The position numbers and the translations under genes are program-made. A DNA stretch of 23,731 nucleotides from Candidatus Latescibacter anaerobius SCGC AAA252-E07 (GTDB taxonomy: Bacteria > Latescibacterota > Latescibacteria > Latescibacterales > Latescibacteraceae): positions 1-23,731 of the forward strand of contig AQSL01000162.1 in the NCBI GenBank assembly GCA_000403035.1. Direction: 5' to 3'. How positions within the stretch are numbered: position 1 is the first letter of the stretch; every line of letters begins with the position of its first letter. Positions 1 through 7,757 of the stretch are shown here, piece by piece. Under the pieces are notes generated by a model. The model was not told the origin of the DNA and did no database searches. It saw only the letters and a program-made list of their open reading frames with translations.

Positions 1-23
1 AGTTTAAACAGCATCCTTTATTT

Positions 24-66
24 GCCCCCTTTCCGGGCTTACGCCCGACTTTCCCCCAAAGGGGGC
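24..66. repeat. GC-rich palindromic (REP-like) repeat, copy a
   Basis: The outer arms GCCCCCT (24-30) and AGGGGGC (60-66) are complementary. They enclose CCCCC/GGGGG blocks and an inner hairpin, CGGGC-TTAC-GCCCG. The layout matches the copies at 98-139 and 23664-23705, although the inner hairpin sequence differs. It lies upstream of the RNase HII operon, outside any convincing gene. It is probably an extragenic palindrome; its function is unknown. Confidence 0.6.
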
Positions 67-97
67 AAGCAACTGATCTTACGGCAGTTATTATCCT

Positions 98-139
98 GCC
101 CCCTCCGGGGGAAGGATGTCCGCAGGACAGAAAGGGGGC
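98..139 (+). repeat. GC-rich palindromic (REP-like) repeat, copy b
   Basis: This 42-nt element has outer arms GCCCCCT and AGGGGGC, an adjacent GGGGG block, and an inner hairpin GTCC-GCA-GGAC preceded by AAGGAT. The same element occurs in inverted orientation at 23664-23705, almost identical through the AAGGATGTCC core. A truncated piece lies at 17975-17991. Several copies in one window indicate a dispersed family. Confidence 0.65.
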
Positions 140-198
140 TTTGAAACGGCTTCTTTTTAACAAAGCGGAGTTAACTGGATAAGCGAATAGTTTTATTC

Positions 199-1191
199 AT
201 GTTTAATATTGAGGTTTATACGGTACAGATGTCCCCATTCCCCGACAAAAAAGAACTTGCCGGTCTGAGTATTTCAAAGATTCATGCTCTCGTCGAATCC
301 ATCGATTCCGATGATGCAACTATCGGACTTCTTTCCTCGGATAAACGCGCAGGTGTCCGTGCTCTCGCACGAAAACTCGAAAACCGCAAACGCACTGCCG
401 AGAAACTCCGCATCAAGCAGGAAAAGATGCTTGCCATCGAAACCAGGCTCTTTGCCGGGGGGAAGAATCTCATTGCCGGAGTAGACGAAGCCGGACGCGG
501 TCCGCTTGCGGGACCTGTGGTAGCTGCGGCGGTGATTTTTCAGGAAAAGGTGAACATACCCGGAATCGATGATTCCAAGAAACTGACTGCACACAAACGT
601 GAAGAGCTTTACAAACTGATAACGAAGCAGGCAAAAGCATGGGGGATCGGCATGGTGGATAACGAAGAAATTGACGAACTCAATATCCTGGAAGCTTCCA
701 TGAAAGCGATGCGCTGCGCAGTGGCAAATTTAAAGATGACACCTGAAATTGTACTCATTGATGGAAACCATTCGCCGGAAACCGGGTATGAGGAACGTCT
801 GATTATTGATGGCGACGCTAACTGTCGCTCTATCGCCGCCGCATCGATTATCGCAAAGGTAACACGTGACCGTATCATGGTTGAGATGGAAGGGATATTT
901 CCCGGGTACGGATTTGCGAAACACAAGGGATATGGCACCAGTGAGCATGTTGAAGCGCTGTGCACATTAGGCCCCTGCGCAATTCACAGGTTTTCCTTTA
1001 AAATCGTACCTGCCCGGTCGCCCGACGGCACAACCTCCGCTGTGCTGAAAAGACGGCTCCTCAACGCCCCCGATCAAAAAGCGCTGGACAGTGCGGCAGC
1101 GTGTATTGCACATATCCGAAACTTTCTCAACGAAGGTGATATCGAGGTTCTCCGTGAGATTTATAAATCGTGTAAGAGACGGTTTTTATAA
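199..1191 (+). CDS. rnhB: Ribonuclease HII with N- and C-terminal extensions
   Basis: RNase HII removes the RNA strand of RNA-DNA hybrids and single misincorporated ribonucleotides. The catalytic set is visible: D96-E97 in VDEAGRGPLAGP, D188 in VLIDGN, and D224 in SIIAKVTRD. DSKKL and the KHKGYGT segment are also present. The catalytic core spans about residues 90-270. Residues 20-85 form a basic helical region like the N-terminal domain of Bacillus-type RNase HII, and about 60 extra residues follow the core, so 330 aa is long for the family. No strong ribosome binding site precedes the ATG at 199; the ATG at 229 is a possible alternative start. It is first in an operon: the next gene starts 3 nt downstream. 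Confidence 0.93.
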   Translation: MFNIEVYTVQMSPFPDKKELAGLSISKIHALVESIDSDDATIGLLSSDKRAGVRALARKLENRKRTAEKLRIKQEKMLAIETRLFAGGKNLIAGVDEAGRGPLAGPVVAAAVIFQEKVNIPGIDDSKKLTAHKREELYKLITKQAKAWGIGMVDNEEIDELNILEASMKAMRCAVANLKMTPEIVLIDGNHSPETGYEERLIIDGDANCRSIAAASIIAKVTRDRIMVEMEGIFPGYGFAKHKGYGTSEHVEALCTLGPCAIHRFSFKIVPARSPDGTTSAVLKRRLLNAPDQKALDSAAACIAHIRNFLNEGDIEVLREIYKSCKRRFL

Positions 1192-1194
1192 AAA

Positions 1195-1575
1195 ATGAAT
1201 ACAGAAAACAACAGTCGCAGCACAGGGCTCCAGGGAGAAGAAATTGCATGCCGCTATTTAACGAAGAAAGGATACCGGATCATCACCAGAAATTACTATG
1301 GTGAACACTTTGAAATTGATATTGTTGCGGAGCATGGTAATTCGATTGTTTTCTGCGAGGTAAAAACCTCGAGAACGAACAGGTTCGGCCCTTCCATTTC
1401 TTGGGTGACACCCGACAAAGTAAAACATATTGCCAGAGCGGCTTCGGATTATATAGCGACACATGACACGAAAGATCGCTCTTTCAGATTCGATGTAATA
1501 GGGCTTGATGTACGAGACGGAAAGATTAAAATCAACCATATTGAAAACGCTTTTTCGGTTCCGGAGGAAGAATGA
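1195..1575 (+). CDS. UPF0102 (YraN-like) family protein
   Basis: This 126-aa protein has the UPF0102 signature: a G-x-x-GEE-x-A-x-x-YL start (GLQGEEIACRYL), GYRIITRNYY, then EIDIVAEHGN and IVFCEVKTSR. The E-x-D...E-x-K arrangement resembles a PD-(D/E)XK nuclease fold. The family is commonly encoded beside rnhB, as here, but its biochemical role is not well defined. The ATG lies 3 nt after the rnhB stop, and the stop overlaps the next start as ATGA at 1572-1575. Translational coupling across the three-gene operon is therefore likely. Confidence 0.88.
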   Translation: MNTENNSRSTGLQGEEIACRYLTKKGYRIITRNYYGEHFEIDIVAEHGNSIVFCEVKTSRTNRFGPSISWVTPDKVKHIARAASDYIATHDTKDRSFRFDVIGLDVRDGKIKINHIENAFSVPEEE

Positions 1576-2888
1576 ACGATAAAAAGCAGATATTTGGCTG
1601 GGCAATGTATGACTGGGCAAACTCGGCCTTTGTAACAACGGTATCTGTGGCGGTATTTCCGTTGTTTTTCAGCTCCGTTATCGTGCCGAAGGAAGGTTTT
1701 ATTATCTGGGGCAGGCGCTTCGATGCAATGGTTCTTTTCGGTTTTATGAGCAGTCTCTATGCGCTTGCTATTTTTCTATGCGCGCCGGTTCTTGGTGCTA
1801 TCGCGGATTTTTCTTCATCAAAAAAGAAATTTCTTATGGTGTTTTGTTACGGCGGGTCTCTTTTTACCGTCCTTCTCTTTTTCTGCGGAACCGGGGAAGT
1901 TTGGATTACCATGATTTTGTTTTTCCTCACCCATATCGGTTTTGTTGGCGGAAACATTTTCTATGATGCATTTCTCCCGCAAATTGCATCGGAAGACAAA
2001 CTGGACTGGGTTTCGGGAAAGGGTTTTGCGTATGGTTACATCGGTGGCGGATTACAATTCGCAATCTCGCTTGTGTTGATTGCAACACATGATTATTTCG
2101 GTATTTCCAGAGATCTTGCCGCACGGATTGTCATGGTCATGGCTGGATTGTGGTGGGCAGGATTTTCAATTTTTACGTTTGTTTATTTGAAAGAACCCAG
2201 AGCAACAGAAAAAATACCGGATGGTTATAAGAGACTGCCGAAATGGATAGCATATTCGAAAATCGGTATAGACAGGACATTATCGACCGCTCGAAAAGTT
2301 GGAAGGTTTAAACATCTGATACTTTTTCTGGTTGCTTATATGATTTACAATGATGCCATCCAGACAGTTATAAAAATGGCTTCGATTTATGGTCTTGAAG
2401 AATTGAAAATCCCACAGACGGATATATTGATAACATTGCTTATCATACAATTTCTGGCATTTTTCGGAGCCCTGTTTTTTAGTTATCTTGCAGGAAAAAT
2501 ATCTGCTAAAAAAGCTTTGATGGTAACCTTATTACTCTGGACATTTGTGGTTATATACGGGTATTTTATGACATCTTCAGGGGATTTTTTATTTCTCGGT
2601 GTAGTTGTGGGATGTGTGCTGGGGGGTTCACAGGCTCTCAGTCGATCTCTCTATGGTTCGATAATACCGGTTAATGCATCTGCGGAATTTTATGGATTTT
2701 ATTCGATTTTCAGTAAATTTTCCACTATCCTGGGACCTGCGATGTTCAGCTTCATAAAGTATTTCACCGGCTCATCAAGAAATGCAATTGTTTCTTTAGC
2801 AGCGTTTTTCATTGTCGGACTTATTCTTTTGTCTATGGTTAATATGGAAAAGGCTCGAGAAGCAAAAAGACTCGAACTGTTTTCATAA
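1572..2888 (+). CDS. MFS transporter, UMF1 / Atg22-like family
   Basis: This is a polytopic inner-membrane protein of 438 aa with about 12 hydrophobic segments. The N-terminal motif WAMYDWANSAF is the hallmark of the UMF1/Atg22-like branch of the major facilitator superfamily. GAIADFSSSKKK is the usual MFS loop 2-3 signature. Fungal Atg22 exports amino acids from the vacuole, but bacterial members have no settled substrate, so none is assigned. The gene starts inside the stop of the UPF0102 gene (4-nt ATGA overlap) and ends about 115 nt before the tRNA. Confidence 0.88.
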   Translation: MNDKKQIFGWAMYDWANSAFVTTVSVAVFPLFFSSVIVPKEGFIIWGRRFDAMVLFGFMSSLYALAIFLCAPVLGAIADFSSSKKKFLMVFCYGGSLFTVLLFFCGTGEVWITMILFFLTHIGFVGGNIFYDAFLPQIASEDKLDWVSGKGFAYGYIGGGLQFAISLVLIATHDYFGISRDLAARIVMVMAGLWWAGFSIFTFVYLKEPRATEKIPDGYKRLPKWIAYSKIGIDRTLSTARKVGRFKHLILFLVAYMIYNDAIQTVIKMASIYGLEELKIPQTDILITLLIIQFLAFFGALFFSYLAGKISAKKALMVTLLLWTFVVIYGYFMTSSGDFLFLGVVVGCVLGGSQALSRSLYGSIIPVNASAEFYGFYSIFSKFSTILGPAMFSFIKYFTGSSRNAIVSLAAFFIVGLILLSMVNMEKAREAKRLELFS

Positions 2889-2954
2889 GCGAAATAGTAA
2901 TTGGTAAGGAATAATATTTTTTTTAACAATACCTTATATAACATTGAACCCTGC

Positions 2955-2983
2955 TTGACAACTGAACCATTATTATATATATT
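2955..2983 (+). promoter_or_regulatory. Sigma-70-type promoter of tRNA-fMet
   Basis: A consensus -35 box TTGACA (2955-2960), a 17-nt spacer and a -10 box TATATT (2978-2983) sit so that transcription would start near 2990. That is about 12 nt before the mature tRNA 5' end at 3002. The near-consensus match and correct spacing suit a highly expressed stable RNA. Confidence 0.75.
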
Positions 2984-3001
2984 AATACTCTGAAAAAATG
3001 G

Positions 3002-3077
<76 letters not shown>

Positions 3078-3083
3078 ATAAAA

Positions 3084-3374
3084 TCAAGCACTTACAGAAA
3101 TTGTGAATGCTTTTTTTTTGCCATCTTCCAACAAACTTCTAACAGATACTTCAAAATCACTCAATTTATTAAATCCGGGGATATCATCACGTTTCTTAGC
3201 TTGTTCCGGATTAACTTCTTTCATTAAGACACCATACCTATCAAGTGTAGTCTGAATTGAAGCATGCCACACCGGCTGACCGAAACCCAGTCCGATGAAA
3301 AAGGTGATCAGCGAGATCGCGCTGATTATCATAACCACCTGTACCTGGGTATCATGCTGCTTTTCTCCATTCAC
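3084..3374 (-). CDS. Small single-helix membrane protein, unknown function
   Basis: This 96-aa protein has a short charged N-terminus, one hydrophobic helix (about residues 12-35, VVMIISAISLITFFIGLGFG) and a soluble tail of about 60 residues containing KKRDDIPGF. The chosen start is GTG at 3374, 2 nt after the metallophosphoesterase stop, which suggests co-translation. No family is recognised. The C-terminus runs to 6 nt from the convergent tRNA. Membrane topology is predicted only from hydrophobicity. Confidence 0.55.
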   Translation of the reverse strand: MNGEKQHDTQVQVVMIISAISLITFFIGLGFGQPVWHASIQTTLDRYGVLMKEVNPEQAKKRDDIPGFNKLSDFEVSVRSLLEDGKKKAFTISVSA

Positions 3375-3376
3375 TG

Positions 3377-4909
3377 TTACACTATTTTTTCAAGCCGTAT
3401 ATCAGTTACAAGCACGGTTCCGTTTTCGACGAACAGTCCGAATTTGCCGGACGGGAAGTTATGTACCGGGGCCGACAGCGCCAGCATGTTTTTCGGTTTG
3501 AAGGTCGCCATGCCGTTTCGCACCTCGATAATCAGTTGGTATGAGATACCGTTCTCGATGTTGAACCACGAAATATCGAGGGTTTCTTTCCGGCCTCCAC
3601 GGTAACCGTCCAGAAACAGGTCGCCGCCGGGGTCCTTGCTGGTCAATACACCCTCGATACGGTTCGAGCAGTCGTTGCTCGCTTTCGCCACGACTCCCAT
3701 GCGGACAGCGCCTTCCATGACCGCGGTAACCGTAAGCTGAACATCTCCGTCCCCGGGACTGTCAATCAGAAGAAAACCCTTGCCGTTCGTGCAGGTCAGC
3801 CGGAGATGACCGTCCCGAATGACCGCGGCGGTAGTGTCGCCGGAGACCGTAAGGCCTTCGAGCGGCAGCTCCGATGAGCCGTTGAGCGTGAAGTAGCGGT
3901 CTTCCTCATTCGCCTGAAAGTGCTCATCGAACAGGCTCGACTGATAGTCGAGAAATGGGAAATGCTGGGATTTCTGCTTCACGAGAATCCGTCCGTCGGG
4001 ATAGGGATAGACCAGCGTATAGCCGAGGGGAGAAGAGACGTTGCTGATCCGCACCATGACCGGTATGTCGCCGAGCATGTACCGTCGGTTTAGGTGATTA
4101 TGACCGAACATCATCCCCCTGACGCAGCCGGACGATGTGACGATCGACTCGAAATCGTTTTTGACAGTATAATTGTCCGGAGGAATATGGGCGAAGAGCA
4201 GCGCGTTCATCTTACGTGCTGCGGCTTCGTCGAGGACCCCCTTCAGCCATTTCAGCTGATTCTCGTCGATACCATATGCAAAATTCGACCCCAGCCTGTC
4301 GCCGGGATTGGGGACAATGGAGTTCAGGCAGACGAGGCGCCATTCGCCGAAATCGGTATACCGGTACGGATCTCCGAACCGCGCTGTCCAGTCCCGGAGC
4401 TCCGACTCATCTTCGTAGCGGTCGTCGGGAAGCTCGTGGTTACCGATGATTGGGATGGCGGGGTGGGTGAGGCCGTCGAGAAATTCCTTAGCGTAGTCGA
4501 GCTGCCTGATATACTCGTCGGGAGGCGGAACGAAGTGGTTCCCGGCATCGATGACATCGCCGCCATGGATCGAGATCGACGGCTGTTCTTCGTTGAGGAT
4601 TGCGATGAGATCGCGCATACGTTCTTCGGTTGAGCGGAACTGCTTCGATCCCCAGTTTTTGTAATGGTTGGGCCAGTAGTGGTGGTCGGAGACAAAGGCG
4701 ATTTTGAACAACGCTCCCGCAGGAACGAAATCGGTCGCAAACAATGTACGCGTATCGTTCCCCCCGGATTGTGAATTCTTCGATAAGGGCTTCTCTTCCG
4801 GAGAACAGGAGGCGATCAAGCCGCCGGAAAAGAGGGCGCCGATTTTCAGAAAATTCCGCCGTGAGAAGGAAAAATCAGGCGAATCATGATTTCTGCCGAT
4901 GTCTTTCAT
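3377..4909 (-). CDS. Tat-exported lipoprotein calcineurin-like metallophosphoesterase
   Basis: The N-terminus has a twin-arginine motif (SRRNFLKIG, R17-R18), a hydrophobic stretch and a lipobox-like IASC ending at C35, so the protein is probably Tat-exported and lipid-anchored. The calcineurin-like phosphoesterase domain has D75-x-H77 (FVSDHHY), GGDVID (D118), GNHE (N157-H158), AHIPP and the metal-binding GHNH. The last 180 or so residues are beta-rich and resemble a laminin G/3-keto-disaccharide-hydrolase-like domain, possibly binding a carbohydrate. The natural substrate is unknown. The 510-aa length fits a two-domain enzyme. The one-helix protein follows in a likely operon. Confidence 0.85.
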   Translation of the reverse strand: MKDIGRNHDSPDFSFSRRNFLKIGALFSGGLIASCSPEEKPLSKNSQSGGNDTRTLFATDFVPAGALFKIAFVSDHHYWPNHYKNWGSKQFRSTEERMRDLIAILNEEQPSISIHGGDVIDAGNHFVPPPDEYIRQLDYAKEFLDGLTHPAIPIIGNHELPDDRYEDESELRDWTARFGDPYRYTDFGEWRLVCLNSIVPNPGDRLGSNFAYGIDENQLKWLKGVLDEAAARKMNALLFAHIPPDNYTVKNDFESIVTSSGCVRGMMFGHNHLNRRYMLGDIPVMVRISNVSSPLGYTLVYPYPDGRILVKQKSQHFPFLDYQSSLFDEHFQANEEDRYFTLNGSSELPLEGLTVSGDTTAAVIRDGHLRLTCTNGKGFLLIDSPGDGDVQLTVTAVMEGAVRMGVVAKASNDCSNRIEGVLTSKDPGGDLFLDGYRGGRKETLDISWFNIENGISYQLIIEVRNGMATFKPKNMLALSAPVHNFPSGKFGLFVENGTVLVTDIRLEKIV

Positions 4910-4974
4910 TGAGTGAGTCTCCGTTTAAACGTTTTTATCTTTCCGGGTTATCCTCTTTAGTAAGCACGAGCTTT

Positions 4975-5106
4975 TTAACAGATTCTTTGTTTTATCACCT
5001 TATCTCGAGCATAACGACCGATTTTGACGGGATTTTCGGCTATGAGCTGTGCAGCGGTACATGAAAAAACCATTGTGATGAGCAGAGCACTTTTTACAGA
5101 GTTCAC
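4975..5106 (-). CDS. Short signal-peptide ORF, possibly a gene remnant
   Basis: A 43-aa - strand frame starts at GTG (5104-5106) five bases after a purine-rich GGGGGGAAAAC stretch. It reads NSVKSALLITMVFSCTAAQ at its start, a plausible Sec signal peptide, followed by about 24 polar residues and a TAA. It lies 65 nt upstream of the metallophosphoesterase on the same strand. It could be a tiny secreted peptide or the 5' remnant of a larger exported protein. No homologue is recognised. Confidence 0.3.
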   Translation of the reverse strand: MNSVKSALLITMVFSCTAAQLIAENPVKIGRYARDKVIKQRIC

Positions 5107-5197
5107 CGTTTTCCCCCCATTACATTTTTATTGTCAATAAATCCATTATTTTTTAGCTGGTTTGTCATCATCCTATTGTATCAATGATTAGAATAAT

Positions 5198-5472
5198 TTA
5201 GACATATTTATCGACATTCCCCATATCAAATTCATGAGTAGTTAAAATCCCCCAAAATCTTATTGCTAACCGAATATTATCTCTTCCAGGTTCTTTTGCA
5301 AGTATTTTCCGCATGCTGATTTTTGAATATTACTACGTATTTGCTTGATAAAGAGTGAAATATAAGATTTGAGAGACACGTATCCTTTACATCAACCCAA
5401 ACAAAAGAACAGCTAAACATAATGGCAACGCAGTCGTTCAATCCGAGATGATATCCCGGCAAACAATAACTT
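5198..5472 (-). repeat. Degenerate dispersed repeat, copy 1
   Basis: This segment matches the reverse complement of about 23336-23600 over some 260 bp, with many substitutions and small indels. A 57-bp part also matches 21735-21791. Shared blocks include GACATTCCCCATATCAAA, CCAGGTTCTTTTG and GAGAGACACGTATCC. On the - strand a 38-codon frame (5198-5314) starts MRKILAKEPG and ends THEFDMGNVDKYV. Copy 2 keeps the end of this peptide (THIFDMGNVGKYT). The family may therefore descend from a coding or mobile element that is now decayed. Confidence 0.6.
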
Positions 5473-5651
5473 ACAAAAGCGTGGGTGCAGGATTTATGTA
5501 TCATTTTGCACCCTGTACGCACCCATTTTCCACGGTTTGCATAATACCAAAAATACACCTATAATAACTACATCTTGACTTTACCTGTTATTCAGATATA
5601 TTAATTTTGATAGATTGCAATAAAGGTGTCAAAACAACAATGATATATACA
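5473..5651. other. Non-coding stretch with a hairpin, before the cassette region
   Basis: No convincing gene is present. It contains a 7-bp hairpin, GGGTGCA (5483-5489) with TGCACCC (5507-5513), followed by another GCACCC block at 5518-5523. The rest is AT-rich. It separates the degenerate repeat from the 219-bp duplicated element. Confidence 0.4.
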
Positions 5652-5870
5652 CACGTTCTAAACCGTGGCGGAAAGGGAGTGATAAGCCCGGCTGACAATT
5701 TGTAGAAAATGATGTTTATTTGGGGTTTTATGCAGACTGTATAAAATTCCTGCTAAATTAGTGATAATTATAGCTCAACAGATTGATATTTAACACTATA
5801 CATGTTTATTTATGAAAATTCACCGGTGTCTTATACAGCGTTATTTGCTGTATATAGGTTCTTAGCATAG
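5652..5870 (+). repeat. 219-bp duplicated leader-like element, copy 1
   Basis: This aligns without net length change to 7758-7976. Both copies begin CACGTTCTAAAC, contain GGGAGTGATAAGCCCGGC and a fully conserved block including GATAATTATAGCTCAACAG, and end TTAGCATAG. Two palindromes are kept at the same 104-nt spacing: TTATGCAG-A-CTGTATAA (5728-5744) and TATACAGC-N7-GCTGTATA (5832-5854). The loop of the second differs between copies while its stem is identical. The element ends 65 nt upstream of the first cassette gene. It may be a promoter/operator module or a structured RNA. Confidence 0.8.
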
Positions 5871-5935
5871 TTCTGTATATGCCCTGTTAGGGATACAAAT
5901 AACAAAATAATTGGACAAAATGGAGAGTCAGCGAA

Positions 5936-6871
5936 ATGGCAATCCAAGATGAATTTACAGCAGCAATAAACTTTAAGCACGACATGATTTTATACGCGCA
6001 AAAAAATTGGCCAGAAATTGGTGCCAGATTAAACGAAATGTTTAAACTTAAACCATCGTTGCCAACAGATAATCATGCAAGTTTCGATTTTTCCCTTGTT
6101 GTTCTATTTGTTCAATCAAGAACTCCTTATAACATATTCAGCAATGAACAAGGGGAACGTATCTGGAAATATTTGAAAAATAGTTTTGCAGTGGAATCAC
6201 AATATGGAGGTTATGCAATTGAGTCTTTAGATCTTTATTCTACTGTCTGGGAACAATATGTCAAAAAAAGTTTAAATCCTGTCGGAGGTGTTGCCTCTGT
6301 TTTACTATATAAGCTAGGCCATGAGGAAAAAGAATCCGATATACTACTAGGAAACATCCTTATTGATACATTAATACTTTCCCCTCCGTGGTGGAAAATC
6401 TTTTCAGAAAACAACAAACTTGTGAAATCTGATATTCCGGTGGGCCTTGAAGCCTTTAAAAAATTCGCAGGAGATTCAGCTATGTCTTATAGCAATAATC
6501 TTCAAGGAAAGCCTGATGGAACACACCAATACTACAATGACCAAGGTAGAATAAAAGAGGGTTGGATGCCTCCAGAGAAAATTAAAGAATTGCTGAAGAA
6601 GTCTGGTGCAAAGAAACTAACAAGAGTTTTAATAAAAGGACCTTGGGAAGGTGTAAAAGAAGATTTTTGGGACGTTGAAGATGCAACTGTAAAGAAGTTT
6701 GCAGATGATGAGGGTGTAGTACATGCAATGTGTCATTTCGAGAACGGAGAACCGAAATATCATTATTTAAGTAAGCGAATGTGGATTAATGTAGAAAAAA
6801 TAGAAAAAATTATAATGAATCCTCATTTATCAGAAGAAGAAAAGAAAGAACAAATTGACAAACTCAAATAG
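5936..6871 (+). CDS. Uncharacterised cassette protein (311 aa)
   Basis: The family is not recognised. The protein is soluble, has no signal peptide or membrane segment, and is AT-rich in coding sequence. Around residues 195-215 it has YYNDQGRIKEGWMPPEKIKE, and the C-terminus is a charged helix (LSEEEKKEQIDKLK). A GGAGA ribosome binding site precedes the ATG. It is followed within 10 nt by an attC site (6878) and preceded by the 219-bp element, so it is the first visible gene of the cassette region. A defence or stress role is possible from context only. Confidence 0.7.
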   Translation: MAIQDEFTAAINFKHDMILYAQKNWPEIGARLNEMFKLKPSLPTDNHASFDFSLVVLFVQSRTPYNIFSNEQGERIWKYLKNSFAVESQYGGYAIESLDLYSTVWEQYVKKSLNPVGGVASVLLYKLGHEEKESDILLGNILIDTLILSPPWWKIFSENNKLVKSDIPVGLEAFKKFAGDSAMSYSNNLQGKPDGTHQYYNDQGRIKEGWMPPEKIKELLKKSGAKKLTRVLIKGPWEGVKEDFWDVEDATVKKFADDEGVVHAMCHFENGEPKYHYLSKRMWINVEKIEKIIMNPHLSEEEKKEQIDKLK

Positions 6872-6877
6872 AACTTT

Positions 6878-6941
6878 CCCTAACAAGCGGCTCCACCGGA
6901 TCGCCGATAAATCCGGCTCCCGGTGAGCCTTAGCGTTAGCC
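6878..6941 (+). other. attC site A (64 bp)
   Basis: R'' is CCCTAAC (6878-6884) and R' is GTTAGCC (6935-6941). The left arm GGCTC-C-ACCGG pairs with CCGGTGAGCC in the right arm, leaving one extrahelical base (C6894). The central spacers AAGC and TTAGC are unpaired. This is the standard attC layout of a short site. It lies 6 nt after the first gene's stop and 5 nt before the next ATG. Confidence 0.8.
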
Positions 6942-6946
6942 TGAAC

Positions 6947-7657
6947 ATGATTAAACTTTACAAGTATAGACCCTTCAATGATCATCTTAAGCCAATCATC
7001 ATATATCAGAAGATGTGGTTTCCAACAAGAGCCAATCTTAATGATCAGGAAGATTTAAAACTGAACCTTGTCAATGGTATGGATGTGAAAGTGTACCGCC
7101 AATTCTTACTTAGACTGGCGGGTAATAAGTCTTTGTCATGTAAGGATCTTAAGTACAATCTGAGGAGTCTTATCCCAAAGAGAGTCTTATCTTGCGAGGC
7201 TAAACGAAAAATAGCCAATTCAAAAGCGGTTCTCCAAAAATATTTAGATGGTCTCGGCATTCTTTCTCTATCTGACAGAGAGAATGATCCGCTCTTATGG
7301 AAGACATACGGCGATAAAGGTGCTGGTGTTTGCATAATTCTTAAGATGGAATGTTCAGAATACCTGCTTAAAGTTGAATACAAGACTCCTCGGCCTGAAC
7401 TTAAGCTAAGTGAGCTATTGTTAAGCGCCGATGCCAAAGGAGAGATTATTAAAGTCTTAAAAACAAAGACAAAAAAATGGGCTTATGAATCCGAGTGGCG
7501 CTGTTTTGTCCCGAATGGAAATAAAGAAGTCCTTATTCCTGAAATTCATGGAAAAATAGATGCTATAAAGCTGGGAGAGAATATGCGCGATGCAGAACGG
7601 GAAATGATACTCAAGTGGTTGAAAACGGCCCAAAGACAGATTCGTATTGAGTATTAG
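6947..7657 (+). CDS. DUF2971-family protein
   Basis: This 236-aa protein resembles DUF2971: an N-terminal LYKYRPF, then WFPTRANLND, ILSLSDRENDPLLWKTYGD followed by GAGVCIIL, and near the C-terminus WAYESEWRCF. These are the usual conserved islands of the family, whose biochemical activity is not established. The ATG at 6947 is chosen because an upstream GTG at 6923 would lie inside the attC site. The ATG is only 5 nt after the core site, so expression probably depends on read-through from upstream. No attC was recognised after it. Confidence 0.75.
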   Translation: MIKLYKYRPFNDHLKPIIIYQKMWFPTRANLNDQEDLKLNLVNGMDVKVYRQFLLRLAGNKSLSCKDLKYNLRSLIPKRVLSCEAKRKIANSKAVLQKYLDGLGILSLSDRENDPLLWKTYGDKGAGVCIILKMECSEYLLKVEYKTPRPELKLSELLLSADAKGEIIKVLKTKTKKWAYESEWRCFVPNGNKEVLIPEIHGKIDAIKLGENMRDAEREMILKWLKTAQRQIRIEY

Positions 7658-7734
7658 ATATCATGAGTTAAAAATTGAATTAAAAAAGATGTGGAAAAGT
7701 ATAGTATAAAGAGTATATATTTTGTAATATATTA

Positions 7735-7754
7735 AAAAACCTTAAATGGTTTTT
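7735..7754. terminator. Weak AT-rich hairpin with T tract
   Basis: AAAAACC (7735-7741) and GGTTTTT (7748-7754) flank a 6-nt loop. The stem is mostly A-T. It lies about 80 nt after the DUF2971 stop and immediately before copy 2 of the 219-bp element. It could be a weak intrinsic terminator on either strand. Confidence 0.35.
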
Positions 7755-7757
7755 AAG

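Noticed and set aside
4094..4633. 179-aa + strand frame
   Set aside because: It is the antisense shadow of the metallophosphoesterase gene, whose motifs are clear on the other strand.
5277..5558. 93-aa - strand frame in the degenerate repeat
   Set aside because: The other copy breaks this frame, and conservation is better in a different frame, so it is not a supported gene.
5728..5854. SOS (LexA) boxes in the duplicated element
   Set aside because: The half-sites run ACAG...CTGT, the opposite of the CTGT...ACAG order of LexA boxes, and the spacing differs.
5886..5892. GTTAGGG before gene 1 as a possible attI or attC core
   Set aside because: No pairing left arm or AAC inverse core with matching arms was found upstream, and the second copy of the duplicated element lacks it.
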